DNA of 64,000 bases, from positions 84,708-148,707 of the forward strand of contig CAJJDN010000044.1 in assembly GCA_905182985.1 (NCBI GenBank). Reading direction: 5' to 3'. The position numbers and the translations under genes were made by a program. Source of the DNA: Paramecium sonneborni (taxonomy: Eukaryota; Ciliophora; Oligohymenophorea; Peniculida; Parameciidae). This document shows positions 35,912 to 48,400 of this stretch, piece by piece (the first letter of the stretch is position 1; each line of letters starts with the position of its first letter). The notes below the pieces were generated by a model, which did no database searches, was not told the origin of the DNA, and saw nothing but the letters and a program-made list of their open reading frames with translations.

Positions 35912-36500
35912 TCACTTCTTCTTTCCTTTTTTGCCTCCTGCAGCTCCTTTATCGGCAGCCCCACCAGCTGGAGCAGCAGCGGCAGCAGCAGCAGCTTTGG
36001 CAGCTTGTTATTTTTTGATTGCTTCTAAATTGGCTTTAATCTTAAAATATATTGTTTATGTTTACTGTAGCTTCATCCATTCTAAAGGTTTAATGACATA
36101 GACCACAATAATGTCTGTCATAATGTTTAGCCATATAAACACCTTATGGACATTAAGGACATTATTTATGAGATCTTTAAACAACTCCCTTATTATCAAC
36201 ATTGTATAATTTAAGGGTAGCCAACTTAACCTTTCGGTGTCTGTGCTTCTTCTTTTTGGGCTTGGCAAAATTCTTCTTCTTTTTCTTCTTTTTCTTACCT
36301 CCTTCTGCATCAACTGTAACATAATAAATTCTTTCTCCTGCCAATATTGATGATGCATTCACTAATTCTCCAGATTAAACCAATTGAACTTCACATGCTA
36401 ATTCAGAGTTCAAAACATTCATTAATTCTGCTGCAGTACTCTAGTCTGCTAAATTGTATGTTTTCACCTATCCATTAAGGTGACCCACCTAGATGATCAT
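35912..36500 (-). CDS. RPS27A: ribosomal protein eS31 with ubiquitin-like N-terminus
   Basis: A 187-residue protein with one 25-nt intron. Residues 1-68 form a degenerate ubiquitin-like domain (MIIQVGHLNGQVKTYNLAD ... GERIYYVTVDAEGG), ending in Gly-Gly as ubiquitin does but with few ubiquitin surface residues. A Lys-rich segment and the eS31 core follow, including a zinc site: C114 and C117 (CPQC), C132 and C135 (CGLC). The C-terminal 35 residues form an unusual Ala/Gly/Lys-rich tail after the intron. eS31 sits in the head of the 40S subunit. In most eukaryotes it is made as a ubiquitin fusion; here the fusion partner could not act as normal ubiquitin. Confidence 0.93.
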
Positions 36501-36542
36501 TATACTTTTTAAAAAAAAAGATTTAATTTATAACTCAAATTT

Positions 36543-36734
36543 TCATAACTATGCTATATATTAATTCAATTCATCTTCTAATTCTTTTGGATATTTGTTT
36601 CCCATATATTTTATATTCACATATATATTACTCATAACAGTTGCTCTATTGGCATTCTTCTTTAAGACTAACTCATATATTTTCTTTCTGTCTTAGTATT
36701 ATTCTTTAAGTTCATGTTTTTATCGCTATAGCAT
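36543..36734 (-). CDS. unrecognised 63-residue basic protein
   Basis: Intronless frame starting MLQRQKHELKEQYQDRKKIY and ending LEDELNQYIAQL. Helical and charged, compatible with a small coiled-coil or RNA-binding peptide. It sits between two same-strand genes, 42 bp upstream of the eS31 start codon and 31 bp after the previous stop. No donor site is available to join it to the upstream gene, so I keep it separate. Modest confidence because of its size. Confidence 0.5.
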
Positions 36735-36765
36735 TATATATTATATAAATAATAAATATTATTAT

Positions 36766-38130
36766 TCAAAATCCAGCTCTCTAAATTTATCTAGTCCTTG
36801 TTCTCATATCCTTTAATCTTTGTTCATGATATTCAAAGTTTGTTTTAACCTCTTCTTTATTATCAGAATTAGGTTTAGTTATCACTTTTACTAATCGAGT
36901 TAACATATCAGTATCTCTCTACCTTTAAAAAATAATTCAAATTTTTATTACTCATTTTAATCCACTTTCTTAAGATCATGTTCTTATTATTCAAGCAATC
37001 TTTTTTATTTAAAATTATTACAATCTTTAGATCTTTGCCTCTTTTAATGTTTACATTCTAAAATCCAAAATATCCTATGAAAACACCCCAAATTTTTCCC
37101 ATGCTTAAAATTTTAATATATATTTTATACTCTTTCCCATACTTTCATACCTTTTAAATGCCACTTATGCTCTTTCCTTCAATTAACTTTTAATTTCTTC
37201 TCTTTAAGCAGCTGCCTTATGATAAGACTCTGTTCTTCTTGGCTTTTTTAATTTCTTATTTTATGCTTCTTCTCCTTTCAACCATGTCTTATAGAGACAT
37301 GATTTCGATATACGTTTAGCATCACCATCAAACATTGCATTTGAAGGCGATTCTCGAGATTATTATAAACCAAATCTATTTTATTAACTAATTTTTAAAC
37401 TGTTTAATTGTTTTATTTGATTTTGTTAATATTTTACTATCCATTTACTTTTTAGAATCTATTTCTGAAGATTACTCCATATTTTTATACATTGGTATTT
37501 ATTTTTCTATAAATCGAGACTTAAAACACCTAATATTATTATATATATTTAAACTCTCTAGGTTTATGCATTATTCTTGTTTAAGTTTAAATCAATTCAT
37601 CTTCATCCTCTCTTTAAATCAACTTTGCAAAGTCTTCTTAACTGAATATTGGTTATTTTGTAACATCAGTCTTCCTAAATTGTCCCCATAAATATATTAC
37701 TGGATTTTCTGTTTCATCGTTGTATAATCCTAACCAAAGTTTGCTGCATGTCTATATTCAATTATGTACGCGACTGCACTTCTTTTTTTATTTATTTGCA
37801 TTTTCTCTCTTATTATCGAATTAACAATCCTATATTCCCAAGCATGTCTTTTTAATTATCTTGCTCCTCATGCTTTTTTTGTTAGACAACCAACCCAGAT
37901 TAATTTTTTTTCCCTACTATTAAAATTATAAATATACTCTTCAATTACAGTTATTTTCTCATTTCCATCTCTTATTTTATTATGTCTCTTCCTTTCTTTG
38001 TTCTATAATTCTTGAACTCCCCTTTCAATTCTTCAAAACTCTCATTTAGTAGGTCATCAGGATTTATATATTTCTCATAATCTGTCTATGGAATATTTTA
38101 GTCAAATGCAAAGGATTTATAGATCTTCAT
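36766..38130 (-). CDS. unrecognised protein of about 400 residues
   Basis: Six introns (32, 23, 25, 25, 22, 29 nt) make one continuous model of 402 codons starting MKIYKSFAFDQNIPQTDYEK. One TGA remains in frame early (in KKA-TGA-GARQLKRHAWEY). A 24-nt segment starting GTTG and ending GAG spans it and would remove it in frame, but those splice ends are non-consensus; otherwise it is a nonsense mutation. Two conserved-looking parts are visible: WEYRIVNSIIREKMQ ... YIYGDNLGRLIQEDFAKL, and RAQVAFKRYESMGKSIKYIL ... FRMQTLKEAKIQRLL. The rest is Lys/Gln/Glu-rich helix. No family is recognised. Confidence 0.6.
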
Positions 38131-38208
38131 AAATGAATAATTACAATAATTAATCAAATAGTATTACAATTATACATAAGTGTTTTAATCTATATTACTT
38201 ATTAAAGA

Positions 38209-39517
38209 ATGTCCAAAAAAATAAAATATTTGGAAAGAACTTAAAGGGACCTAGTACATTCCAAATTTATTATTGACTAACGATACACTTCAACTCTTAA
38301 ACCTTAAATATCTGATTGGTTTAAAAAGATGAAACCACTTCCAGACTTCTCAAGAATTTTTTAAGATTACAACAAACGCTATTTTACTTTAAATCTCCTT
38401 GAAATATCACTCTATTATTCCAATAAAGAAAGATACTCACTTAATGATATCACATATATTCCATTTGAAGTACTTTTGCTATTCATTTTAGGAAGTACAG
38501 TCAGTTTCTGATAAACCACATTACGCTCTTTCTAATTAAGGAGTAGAGTGGAAAGAAGCATTTGGATTTACAATTTATTTAGCAGAAAAATATATAGTTT
38601 TAGTGGCTTAATCAAATGAAATATATATGTTATGGTTAAACTATTTTGAAGCGATCAGATTTAGATCAAGTGGAAAAAGTATTGTATAAAGACAACGTAC
38701 ACCTTATTATTCCAATCTATTTATAATCAATCTTCCTGATTTATAAAATGTGTAAAACCCTTCTTTAGAAATGAAATAGAAAAAAGATCAATCTCATCCT
38801 GAAACTCAAGAACCTGATAAACCTATCTATAAATCTAAGGATGATAATCAACCTGTACGAACACCTGATAATGAAGATATCATTAATCATTCAGAAATAG
38901 AACAAAAAGGCTCTACTTTATAACTCAGCCAATAAAAAATTTAAGAAAATTGTATATATTCCTAAAATATCATTGAACAGTCAAATAAAATAGAGATCAC
39001 AGAAAAAAACTCTTTTTCTGATCGTGAAAGTGAAGATCAAACAAAAATCATCATTTAAAAAGATATCCAATAAAAAGCAGTCAATATGGATTTTTTGATT
39101 TAAGATACGAGTCAAATTTTTGTTAAAAATTACGAAAATGATGAAATCATTTAACTAACTAAAAATGAATAGTTGCTCTCTATATAGGAAGAAGAAAAAT
39201 ATAGCTAGTTACCTATACCTAGGAGATTAGATAAAATAAAAAAGAAACCTAGTTTCAATATCCATTAATAACAAGTTAAAGGACCATTAAAAAAAAATAT
39301 TACAAATTTTTGGGCTACCAATGATAATGTAGGAAATGAAATAGTAAATCAAAATTCAAATAGCATAAAGATTGATTAAGTTCCTAATTAAGTCAAAAGC
39401 TTATTTCTTAATATATAAGATGTTCATGATTAAATATAAGATGACGATGTTGATTAGCCTGAATTATTAGTTAAATTTGATGAATTAGATTCAGCGAGGT
39501 GGGCAGATTAATAATGA
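38209..39517 (+). CDS. PH-like domain protein
   Basis: A 428-residue protein, one 22-nt intron. The N-terminal about 150 residues look like a pleckstrin-homology fold: WFKKMKPLPDFSRIFQDYNK and KRYFTLNLLEISLYYSNKER (the 'trunk' strand pair), then EAFGFTIYLAEKYIVLVAQS and NEIYMLWLNYFEAI, the closing helix with its Trp. The remaining 270 residues are polar, rich in Gln, Asp and Ser, with an acidic end (EDDDVDQPELLVKFDE). PH domains bind phosphoinositides or proteins. This copy keeps the true start; a second, 5'-truncated copy follows because of the duplication described below. Confidence 0.78.
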
Positions 39518-39653
39518 TTTCATTTATTTTATAATATAGATTAAAATTTCTATTGTTTCAAAATTTTTCTATTTATTTTGATATATATTTAGAATATAGA
39601 TTAGAAAAGCTTAATCTAATCTCTTTAATTTGATTCTATTTCTATAATAAATC
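38284..39653. repeat. first copy of a 1370-bp exact direct duplication
   Basis: This segment recurs without visible difference at 39655-41024, with one N at 39654 between the copies. It covers nearly all of the PH-like gene. Identity down to intergenic bases and the N at the joint point to two overlapping contig ends that were placed in tandem instead of merged. Confidence 0.9.
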
Positions 39654-39654
39654 N

Positions 39655-40888
39655 TACACTTCAACTCTTAAACCTTAAATATCTGATTGGTTTAAAAAGA
39701 TGAAACCACTTCCAGACTTCTCAAGAATTTTTTAAGATTACAACAAACGCTATTTTACTTTAAATCTCCTTGAAATATCACTCTATTATTCCAATAAAGA
39801 AAGATACTCACTTAATGATATCACATATATTCCATTTGAAGTACTTTTGCTATTCATTTTAGGAAGTACAGTCAGTTTCTGATAAACCACATTACGCTCT
39901 TTCTAATTAAGGAGTAGAGTGGAAAGAAGCATTTGGATTTACAATTTATTTAGCAGAAAAATATATAGTTTTAGTGGCTTAATCAAATGAAATATATATG
40001 TTATGGTTAAACTATTTTGAAGCGATCAGATTTAGATCAAGTGGAAAAAGTATTGTATAAAGACAACGTACACCTTATTATTCCAATCTATTTATAATCA
40101 ATCTTCCTGATTTATAAAATGTGTAAAACCCTTCTTTAGAAATGAAATAGAAAAAAGATCAATCTCATCCTGAAACTCAAGAACCTGATAAACCTATCTA
40201 TAAATCTAAGGATGATAATCAACCTGTACGAACACCTGATAATGAAGATATCATTAATCATTCAGAAATAGAACAAAAAGGCTCTACTTTATAACTCAGC
40301 CAATAAAAAATTTAAGAAAATTGTATATATTCCTAAAATATCATTGAACAGTCAAATAAAATAGAGATCACAGAAAAAAACTCTTTTTCTGATCGTGAAA
40401 GTGAAGATCAAACAAAAATCATCATTTAAAAAGATATCCAATAAAAAGCAGTCAATATGGATTTTTTGATTTAAGATACGAGTCAAATTTTTGTTAAAAA
40501 TTACGAAAATGATGAAATCATTTAACTAACTAAAAATGAATAGTTGCTCTCTATATAGGAAGAAGAAAAATATAGCTAGTTACCTATACCTAGGAGATTA
40601 GATAAAATAAAAAAGAAACCTAGTTTCAATATCCATTAATAACAAGTTAAAGGACCATTAAAAAAAAATATTACAAATTTTTGGGCTACCAATGATAATG
40701 TAGGAAATGAAATAGTAAATCAAAATTCAAATAGCATAAAGATTGATTAAGTTCCTAATTAAGTCAAAAGCTTATTTCTTAATATATAAGATGTTCATGA
40801 TTAAATATAAGATGACGATGTTGATTAGCCTGAATTATTAGTTAAATTTGATGAATTAGATTCAGCGAGGTGGGCAGATTAATAATGA
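39655..40888 (+). pseudogene. 5'-truncated copy of the PH-like gene (assembly duplicate)
   Basis: Identical to the gene at 38209-39517 but lacking its first 75 bases, including the ATG. It is interrupted by the N at 39654. I regard it as an artefact, not a separate gene. Confidence 0.8.
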
Positions 40889-41024
40889 TTTCATTTATTT
40901 TATAATATAGATTAAAATTTCTATTGTTTCAAAATTTTTCTATTTATTTTGATATATATTTAGAATATAGATTAGAAAAGCTTAATCTAATCTCTTTAAT
41001 TTGATTCTATTTCTATAATAAATC
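39655..41024. repeat. second copy of the 1370-bp duplication
   Basis: Same sequence as 38284-39653, offset by 1371 bases. It carries the unique downstream flank, so in the true genome the sequence probably passes from copy 1 upstream flank through one copy into 41025. Confidence 0.9.
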
Positions 41025-41491
41025 AACTTTAGTTAATAATTTTCTGTCAAATATTTATAAAATTACTAAAAATATCTAAATATTATGATTTCAAATAATT
41101 CTAATTAATTATTTAGTTTCAATAAACTGGTTAATTATAATTTTAAATAACAATAAAAGATTCTAAAGTATTATAATCTAAGAAACAAGGTATACAATTT
41201 TGTTCCATCAAATTCTAATTTAATAATATTATCTTTTTCTTCTTTATTTGAACTTATATTTTTTACAAAATAAGGCAATGTTTCTTTTAAAATTTTATCA
41301 TCAATAAGATTTTTCTTATAATACTAATGAATTCCTATCTTTATAGATTATATTATATACTTGTTAGAAAAATTAATTATAAGAATTAATGTTGATTTTA
41401 TAATAACACAATATTTCTTAAAAGTTTTAAGTTTGTTTAACATAATTATCAATTTTTTTTTAATTAATATAATAATCGACTTGACATAACA
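41025..41491. other. intergenic region
   Basis: About 470 bp of AT-rich DNA between the PH-like gene and the next plus-strand gene. No feature seen other than the start of the second duplication at 41212. Confidence 0.5.
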
Positions 41492-42540
41492 ATGAGTGTT
41501 TTGATTAACTTTGCTAAGCTAATAAATCCAAAGCTCATCATTTCGAAAAGCTTTACTAAAGAAATATAAGCAAAAATATAACATAATCGATTCAAAATAA
41601 TTACAAGTTTATGTAGAGGATAGTTTAGAATATGCTAGAGATTTGCCTGATCAAACTTTAAATATTTATTTTGGTTTGAATAATGGTTCTATAAATTCTG
41701 ACATAAATTATTAGCTGAGCGATTATCAAAATACTTTGTAGTCAAATAATCTTAGAATTCAGGAACATTAGTTTTTAATTATATTTATTATTGTTCTTAA
41801 TTAAAAAGCCACCATAATTGCCCTTATCCATAATGCTTATTTGCTCATTTTCCAGTATTTAGAACAATATCAAAAGTAATATAAATTCATTTTGTTCATA
41901 ATCTTTTGAGAGAACCTTTCAATAATAATATTAGAACGATGATTTGTTTGTGTGATTAAATATAATAATGCAAAATATTAAATAAAGAAAACCTTAATTA
42001 TAAATTCCCTTTGAACCTCTTAAAATAAATTAGAAAATACAAACAAGCATAAATGAAGAATGTGTTATATAAAAATTGTGTCTTTAAAGGGTGAAACGAA
42101 ATTTAAGTGTGCCACATAATTAAAGATTTTTGAATAGATTCGAAAATTTACAAAAAAATCTCTGTCTATTCGGAAAGGAACTAAAGAAGAACTTTAAACA
42201 AGAGAATAATCTCAATAGATGCAGTAATAAAAAATACTAAATATTCTTAATTAATTATAGAAGTGAAAGAAACATAGCATAGAAAAAGTTGTATTTATTA
42301 ACAATAGGGAAAAGAAACTATTTTTTTAAAGGGACTCAAAAAAAGTTGATGTTTTTATAGTTTAATAAATTAAAGAGTAAGAAGCACTGGCAAATAATTT
42401 TAAAGAAAATAAAAAAGAAATAACATGAGATATTATATCCATTAATTTTGAATACATAGAATATCCATATAGAAGAGGGTGTTGATACAAGTAATGATTT
42501 TACAATAAATTCATTCGAGCATCTAAAAGATGTTCCTTCA
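41212..42540. repeat. first copy of a 1329-bp exact direct duplication
   Basis: Recurs at 42542-43870 with a single N at 42541 between. It contains most of the plus-strand gene that starts at 41492 in this copy. The pattern is the same as in the duplication 1.5 kb upstream. Confidence 0.9.
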
Positions 42541-42541
42541 N

Positions 42542-43870
42542 ATTCTAATTTAATAATATTATCTTTTTCTTCTTTATTTGAACTTATATTTTTTACAAAA
42601 TAAGGCAATGTTTCTTTTAAAATTTTATCATCAATAAGATTTTTCTTATAATACTAATGAATTCCTATCTTTATAGATTATATTATATACTTGTTAGAAA
42701 AATTAATTATAAGAATTAATGTTGATTTTATAATAACACAATATTTCTTAAAAGTTTTAAGTTTGTTTAACATAATTATCAATTTTTTTTTAATTAATAT
42801 AATAATCGACTTGACATAACAATGAGTGTTTTGATTAACTTTGCTAAGCTAATAAATCCAAAGCTCATCATTTCGAAAAGCTTTACTAAAGAAATATAAG
42901 CAAAAATATAACATAATCGATTCAAAATAATTACAAGTTTATGTAGAGGATAGTTTAGAATATGCTAGAGATTTGCCTGATCAAACTTTAAATATTTATT
43001 TTGGTTTGAATAATGGTTCTATAAATTCTGACATAAATTATTAGCTGAGCGATTATCAAAATACTTTGTAGTCAAATAATCTTAGAATTCAGGAACATTA
43101 GTTTTTAATTATATTTATTATTGTTCTTAATTAAAAAGCCACCATAATTGCCCTTATCCATAATGCTTATTTGCTCATTTTCCAGTATTTAGAACAATAT
43201 CAAAAGTAATATAAATTCATTTTGTTCATAATCTTTTGAGAGAACCTTTCAATAATAATATTAGAACGATGATTTGTTTGTGTGATTAAATATAATAATG
43301 CAAAATATTAAATAAAGAAAACCTTAATTATAAATTCCCTTTGAACCTCTTAAAATAAATTAGAAAATACAAACAAGCATAAATGAAGAATGTGTTATAT
43401 AAAAATTGTGTCTTTAAAGGGTGAAACGAAATTTAAGTGTGCCACATAATTAAAGATTTTTGAATAGATTCGAAAATTTACAAAAAAATCTCTGTCTATT
43501 CGGAAAGGAACTAAAGAAGAACTTTAAACAAGAGAATAATCTCAATAGATGCAGTAATAAAAAATACTAAATATTCTTAATTAATTATAGAAGTGAAAGA
43601 AACATAGCATAGAAAAAGTTGTATTTATTAACAATAGGGAAAAGAAACTATTTTTTTAAAGGGACTCAAAAAAAGTTGATGTTTTTATAGTTTAATAAAT
43701 TAAAGAGTAAGAAGCACTGGCAAATAATTTTAAAGAAAATAAAAAAGAAATAACATGAGATATTATATCCATTAATTTTGAATACATAGAATATCCATAT
43801 AGAAGAGGGTGTTGATACAAGTAATGATTTTACAATAAATTCATTCGAGCATCTAAAAGATGTTCCTTCA
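42542..43870. repeat. second copy of the 1329-bp duplication
   Basis: Same sequence as 41212-42540, offset by 1330 bases, continuing into unique DNA at 43871. This copy therefore holds the complete 3' part of the gene. Confidence 0.9.
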
Positions 43871-44202
43871 TAAAATTTTCCTAGTATGACAAAAAATAAG
43901 TCTAAGTTTTTTGACTCAATTTTAATTAAACAATAATAGATTGTAATTAATTAAAGGAGAAAGTTTTCCAATCATCGAAAATTTTTTATAAATATTGTTC
44001 TATTCTATTTCTCCGTAATGATTTTAAAAAAGTTTTAAGTCCTAGAACAACAGCAACAATGACTATAATTATTATGTTCATCTACAAGGAAATTGAAAAC
44101 AAATGTCTAAATGTATCTTTAACCAGTCAAAAGACTTTAGAAATAGCATAATCGATTGTTAATCCTTCCATAGTTTAGATAATTAATATGATTTAATTTT
44201 GA
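42822..44202 (+). CDS. unrecognised protein, model incomplete
   Basis: Several plus-strand stretches look clearly coding but need unusually long introns (about 28, 37 and 38 nt) to join. They include [94 protein letters not shown] and, at the end, RTTATMTIIIMFIYKEIE. I could not connect the last piece cleanly, so the end at 44202 is provisional. HHNCPYPQC may bind metal. No family is recognised. A copy truncated by the N runs from 41492 to 42540. Whether the gene is intact or beginning to decay is open. Confidence 0.42.
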
Positions 44203-44286
44203 TGACATTTTATATAATATTGTTTACTCGTAAAGATTTAATTCAAAATCTATGATTGTTGAATAGTGATTAAAATAATTAAAAAT

Positions 44287-45352
44287 ATGAGTAGCTTGAG
44301 AGGAAATTCAAAGTATATATTTAATTCATATAAAGATCACCATCAATCAATAAATCTATTAGAAAGTAAAGTAAAGACTCAGATTCTAGTTCATCTGAAA
44401 GAAGGTATGGAAAATTTTGGAAACCTAATGAAGACACATTACTTCTTGATTTGCATAGGAAGTATAATGGAAATTGGAGATAGATTTGTGATGAGATTCC
44501 TGGAAGAAATTTAAGTTAATGTCAATAGAGATGGAAGAGAATCAATCCTAATAAGGTAGTTTTTAAAAGTTATAGATAATTAGACGAAATTGCGTAAGCA
44601 ATGGACAGATTAAGAAGACAAAAGAGTGTTAGAACTTGTATAATAATATGGCAGAAATTGGAAGGTTATAGAAGGTTTCATGGAGGGACGTTCAAGTAAA
44701 TAAATAAGAGAGAGATTTTTAAATAATTTGGACCCTGAGATTAATCGTTCGAAATTTACAGTTCAAGAGGATAAAATAATTTTAGAATAGTATAGAATTT
44801 ATGGGCCAAAGTGGAGTGAAATCTCAAAGATGTTAGATAGAAGACCAGTATTAATATGTTCAAATTAAATAGGAAAATTAAGTGAAGAATAGATTTTACT
44901 CATATATAAAGAGAGTAAGTATGTTAGAAGAAAAATCAGATGATGAAGATATTGATGTAGATTCATCTATATCTGAATAGCCTCATATTCCTCCTCCAAT
45001 TTAAATTTATTAACCTCTTGAAACAATTTAATCAATAAAGGAGGAAAATGATCATACAAAAAATGATTCTTTAAAAAATGAGTCATTTAATAATATTTAG
45101 AATTGCACTCCTTCAAATAGAATTCAACCTTCAATCAATTTAATATAAGGATTGGATTCTTTCGATTCAAAATAATTTGATGGGGTACATTCTTAAGATA
45201 TATCACCTTTTCATTAGAGACGAATTTTAAATGAATATAGTCCAATAAACTTTGAGTATGCACATCATAATCCTACTTTCGATAATATATAAGAGGATGT
45301 GAAAGAATTAAGAAGTTAAATAGAATGTATAAGTTTAGAAAAAATTAATTGA
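44287..45352 (+). CDS. three-repeat MYB (R1R2R3) transcription factor
   Basis: A 329-residue protein with three introns (23, 28, 25 nt). Three consecutive MYB repeats occupy about residues 33-185. R1 has FWKPNEDTLLLDLHRKY and NWRQICDEIPGR; R2 has KQWTDQEDKRVLELVQQYG and NWKVIEGFMEGRS; R3 has KFTVQEDKIILEQYRIYG and KWSEISKMLDRRPENQVKN. The regularly spaced Trp (Phe at the first position of R3) is typical of 3R-MYB factors, which in animals and plants control G2/M or cell-proliferation genes. The C-terminal half is acidic, Ser/Asn-rich and could hold an activation region. The start at 44287 is the first ATG; an upstream in-frame GTG is ignored. Confidence 0.93.
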
Positions 45353-45467
45353 GAATTGATTATTTATTTATTTATTTATTTTAAAAATATTTTAATTAAT
45401 ATACCCCATATAAAATTTAATCATAAATCCATCAGATTTTTTTAATTTAATTTCATAATTAACATAA

Positions 45468-48400
45468 ATGAAAACTCGTGGATAAAAGGTTGAACCAAGT
45501 TATGCATATTAATTCAAAAAGGATTAGATTCTTGGATAGAGTGAGAAAGGCAAAGCAGTCTTTTTTAAAGTAGTAGAAGATCTAAAAACTAATGATCATA
45601 AATCATAATTAAGAGTAGTAAGACTGGAGTAGTAAGAGAAGTAAAAGGATGGTAAAGTAGTATACAAAGAGTCATAAGAGGCACTATTATCAGTGAAGGA
45701 AAGAACGTAAGAAAAAATATATTAATTTTAGTAAAATTGTGGAAGATGTTGAAGTAAAATCCACAAAACAAAATCCAAGGAGTAAATCAACAGTGACTTC
45801 TTTTATATTTCCTTAAGATACTTTATAAGAGATAGCAAAGAGCACTAAGTAAGTTCCCGCCAATACTAAGTAGTAGAAGAAATAGGTAAGTTCTGAAAGT
45901 GAAAGTGAAGAAGAAGAAGCACCAAAAAAATATACAATAAAGAAAGGAACCAAATAAGTAGTAAAAGGATAAACTCAAAAATAAGTAGTGAAGAAAAATA
46001 TGAAAAAGAAAGATGAATCAGAAGATAGTGTTGAACAGGAATCATCAGAAGAGGAGCCACCAAAAAAATAATCGATTACCAAAAAGTAAATTTAAAAGTA
46101 GACTAAAAATAATAAAAAAGGAAGTAAATAAGTAAAGTAAGAAAAAAGTGAAGAACATTCTGAAGAAGAAGAAGAAAATAATTAGGAGTAAAAAAAGAAA
46201 AGAGTTACAAGATAAACATTAAATTCACAAAAAGAAAAACTTGAAGAATTACCACCTTAAAAGAAATAAGTTAAGAGAGGTAGAGCTTAAATAAAGCAAA
46301 AATTTGAAGAAGATGAAGATGTTGAAGATAATGAAGTTTAATCTTAATCAGTTGAATAAAAAAAGAAAGTTAGTAAGGCAAATGGAAAGAAATCTAAATC
46401 TTAACCTGCTTAACCAACAAAATTTGTTAAAGGGAAAGTTAATCCAAATTATAGAGAAATAAGATAAATTAGTGAATAATTCGAAGGAACATCTTCAAAA
46501 TTTGTTGATTATTCTAGTATAATGATGAATAATAATGAATTAATTAGAGCTGCTAAAACAGGAAATATTAAATTGTTAGAAGACATTTTTGCTAATTCTT
46601 AGAAAATTAGTAATATTTTTTAAAGTTGGGGTCCTGAAAATGAAATTAATGCTATTGAACTAATATTTTAAAGGTAAGATAAAGCTATGTTACTTTAATT
46701 TATAAAATCAATAGGTAAATTAAAATTGGGAAGTACTCCTAGTTGTTCTTTAAAAGAAATTAATACAGGATATAATAATTAATATGCTTATGGATCTCGA
46801 ACTAGAAAAGTTGCTTTAGGTAGAGGAGGTAGAGAAGGAAACAATGCTTTGGTTTATGATTTGGATTAAGATGATAGTTTGACAGATGCAATATTAGAGA
46901 GATTAATGGAAATAGAAAGTAATCCAGAGTTTTTTGGTTTAATGATGGCTTAATTGGGAAATGAACAATAATACTATAATTTGATAGCTATAGCAGTTAG
47001 GAGTGGAAATTGGAAGACAGCTGGTTATTTAGTATAGATGGCAATGGATAAAGGTCATATGTATGGATTTAATTAAGTTCATGTGGATGTTTTGAATTAT
47101 ACAAGTGCAAGTCGTATAGGCAATATAAAGAAACCATCAGCAACTAAAAAATCAGGTGGAAATTATTTAATAACTCCAATTCATTGTGCAGCTATAAATC
47201 CAAATCATTCTTGTCTTTAAAAATTATTGGATATATCATAAGAATATAATATTTTAGATGAAATTCATAGAAAACCTGTACATTATGCTGCAGTATCTTA
47301 AACTTCCGCATGTTTAAAATATTTAATGGAAAATAGTATAGATGTAAGAGAGGGAGATAGAAATAAGAATACACCTTTAATTTTGGCAGCTGAATTTGGT
47401 AGAACACATAATGTTTAGATTCTAGCTTCAAATAATATTGATGGAAAAAATAGAGATGGTAATGCAGCTATTCATGTTGCTTGTTAAGGAGGACATTTAG
47501 AAACTGTTAAGGTTCTTTTAAAATAAGGAGCAAAAATTAATTAAACAGGATAAAATAGAATGACTCCATTAAATATAGCATGTGCTTATGGTCATTATGA
47601 ACTTGCTAAGTATTTAATTGAATAAGGTGCAAAAGTATTAGCTAAAGATAAATATGGAAGATCTTCTTGTGTTTTAGCTGCTCGTAATGGTAATGTCAAG
47701 ATTCTATCTTTGTTACTTTATCATGGTGCTGAATATGATTAACCAGACAGCTCTAAAAATACTCCTCTTCATTATGCAGCAGCATATGGATTTCCAGAAT
47801 GTATTGAAGAACTTATGAAAGCTGGAGCTGATTAAAATTTACCAAATTCTTGGAAATTGACACCATTATCAGTAGCCTTATAGAAAAATCATTTAAGTAT
47901 TGTAAAAAAATTGTTAAGTTATCCAACTACAGATGTTAACTGTAAAGATGATGAAGGAAGAACTTTAGTTTCATCTAGTTTAAGCAAATTTACAGTTGAT
48001 ACTTTTGAATATATTAAATATCTAATCTTAGAAAAAAATGCAGATGTTAAAATTTCAGATCTATAAGAAAAGACTCCTTTACATTATGCTGTTTTATTGT
48101 CAAGAAAAGATGCTAAATAATATTATAATAAATGGAACGAAATGAGCAAAGCAGAAAGAAGAGATATTAAAAATAATTATGAGAAATTAGTTCATGAAAT
48201 GATTGAACTCTTAATCAATGCAGGTTCAGATGTTAATATCTAAGATACTAATGGATAGACTCCATTTATACAATCTTTAATGAGTTAAAATTTCAAAGTT
48301 TCAGAATTATTAATGAAATTATCTACTCCTACTGTTAATTATGTTGATAAAAGAGATAGAAATATTTTACATAAATTAATAGAATGTAGATTATTTTTAA

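Noticed and set aside
38284..43870. Tandem duplication as a recent biological amplification
   Set aside because: Both duplications have a single N exactly at the junction and no visible differences, which fits an assembly joint better.
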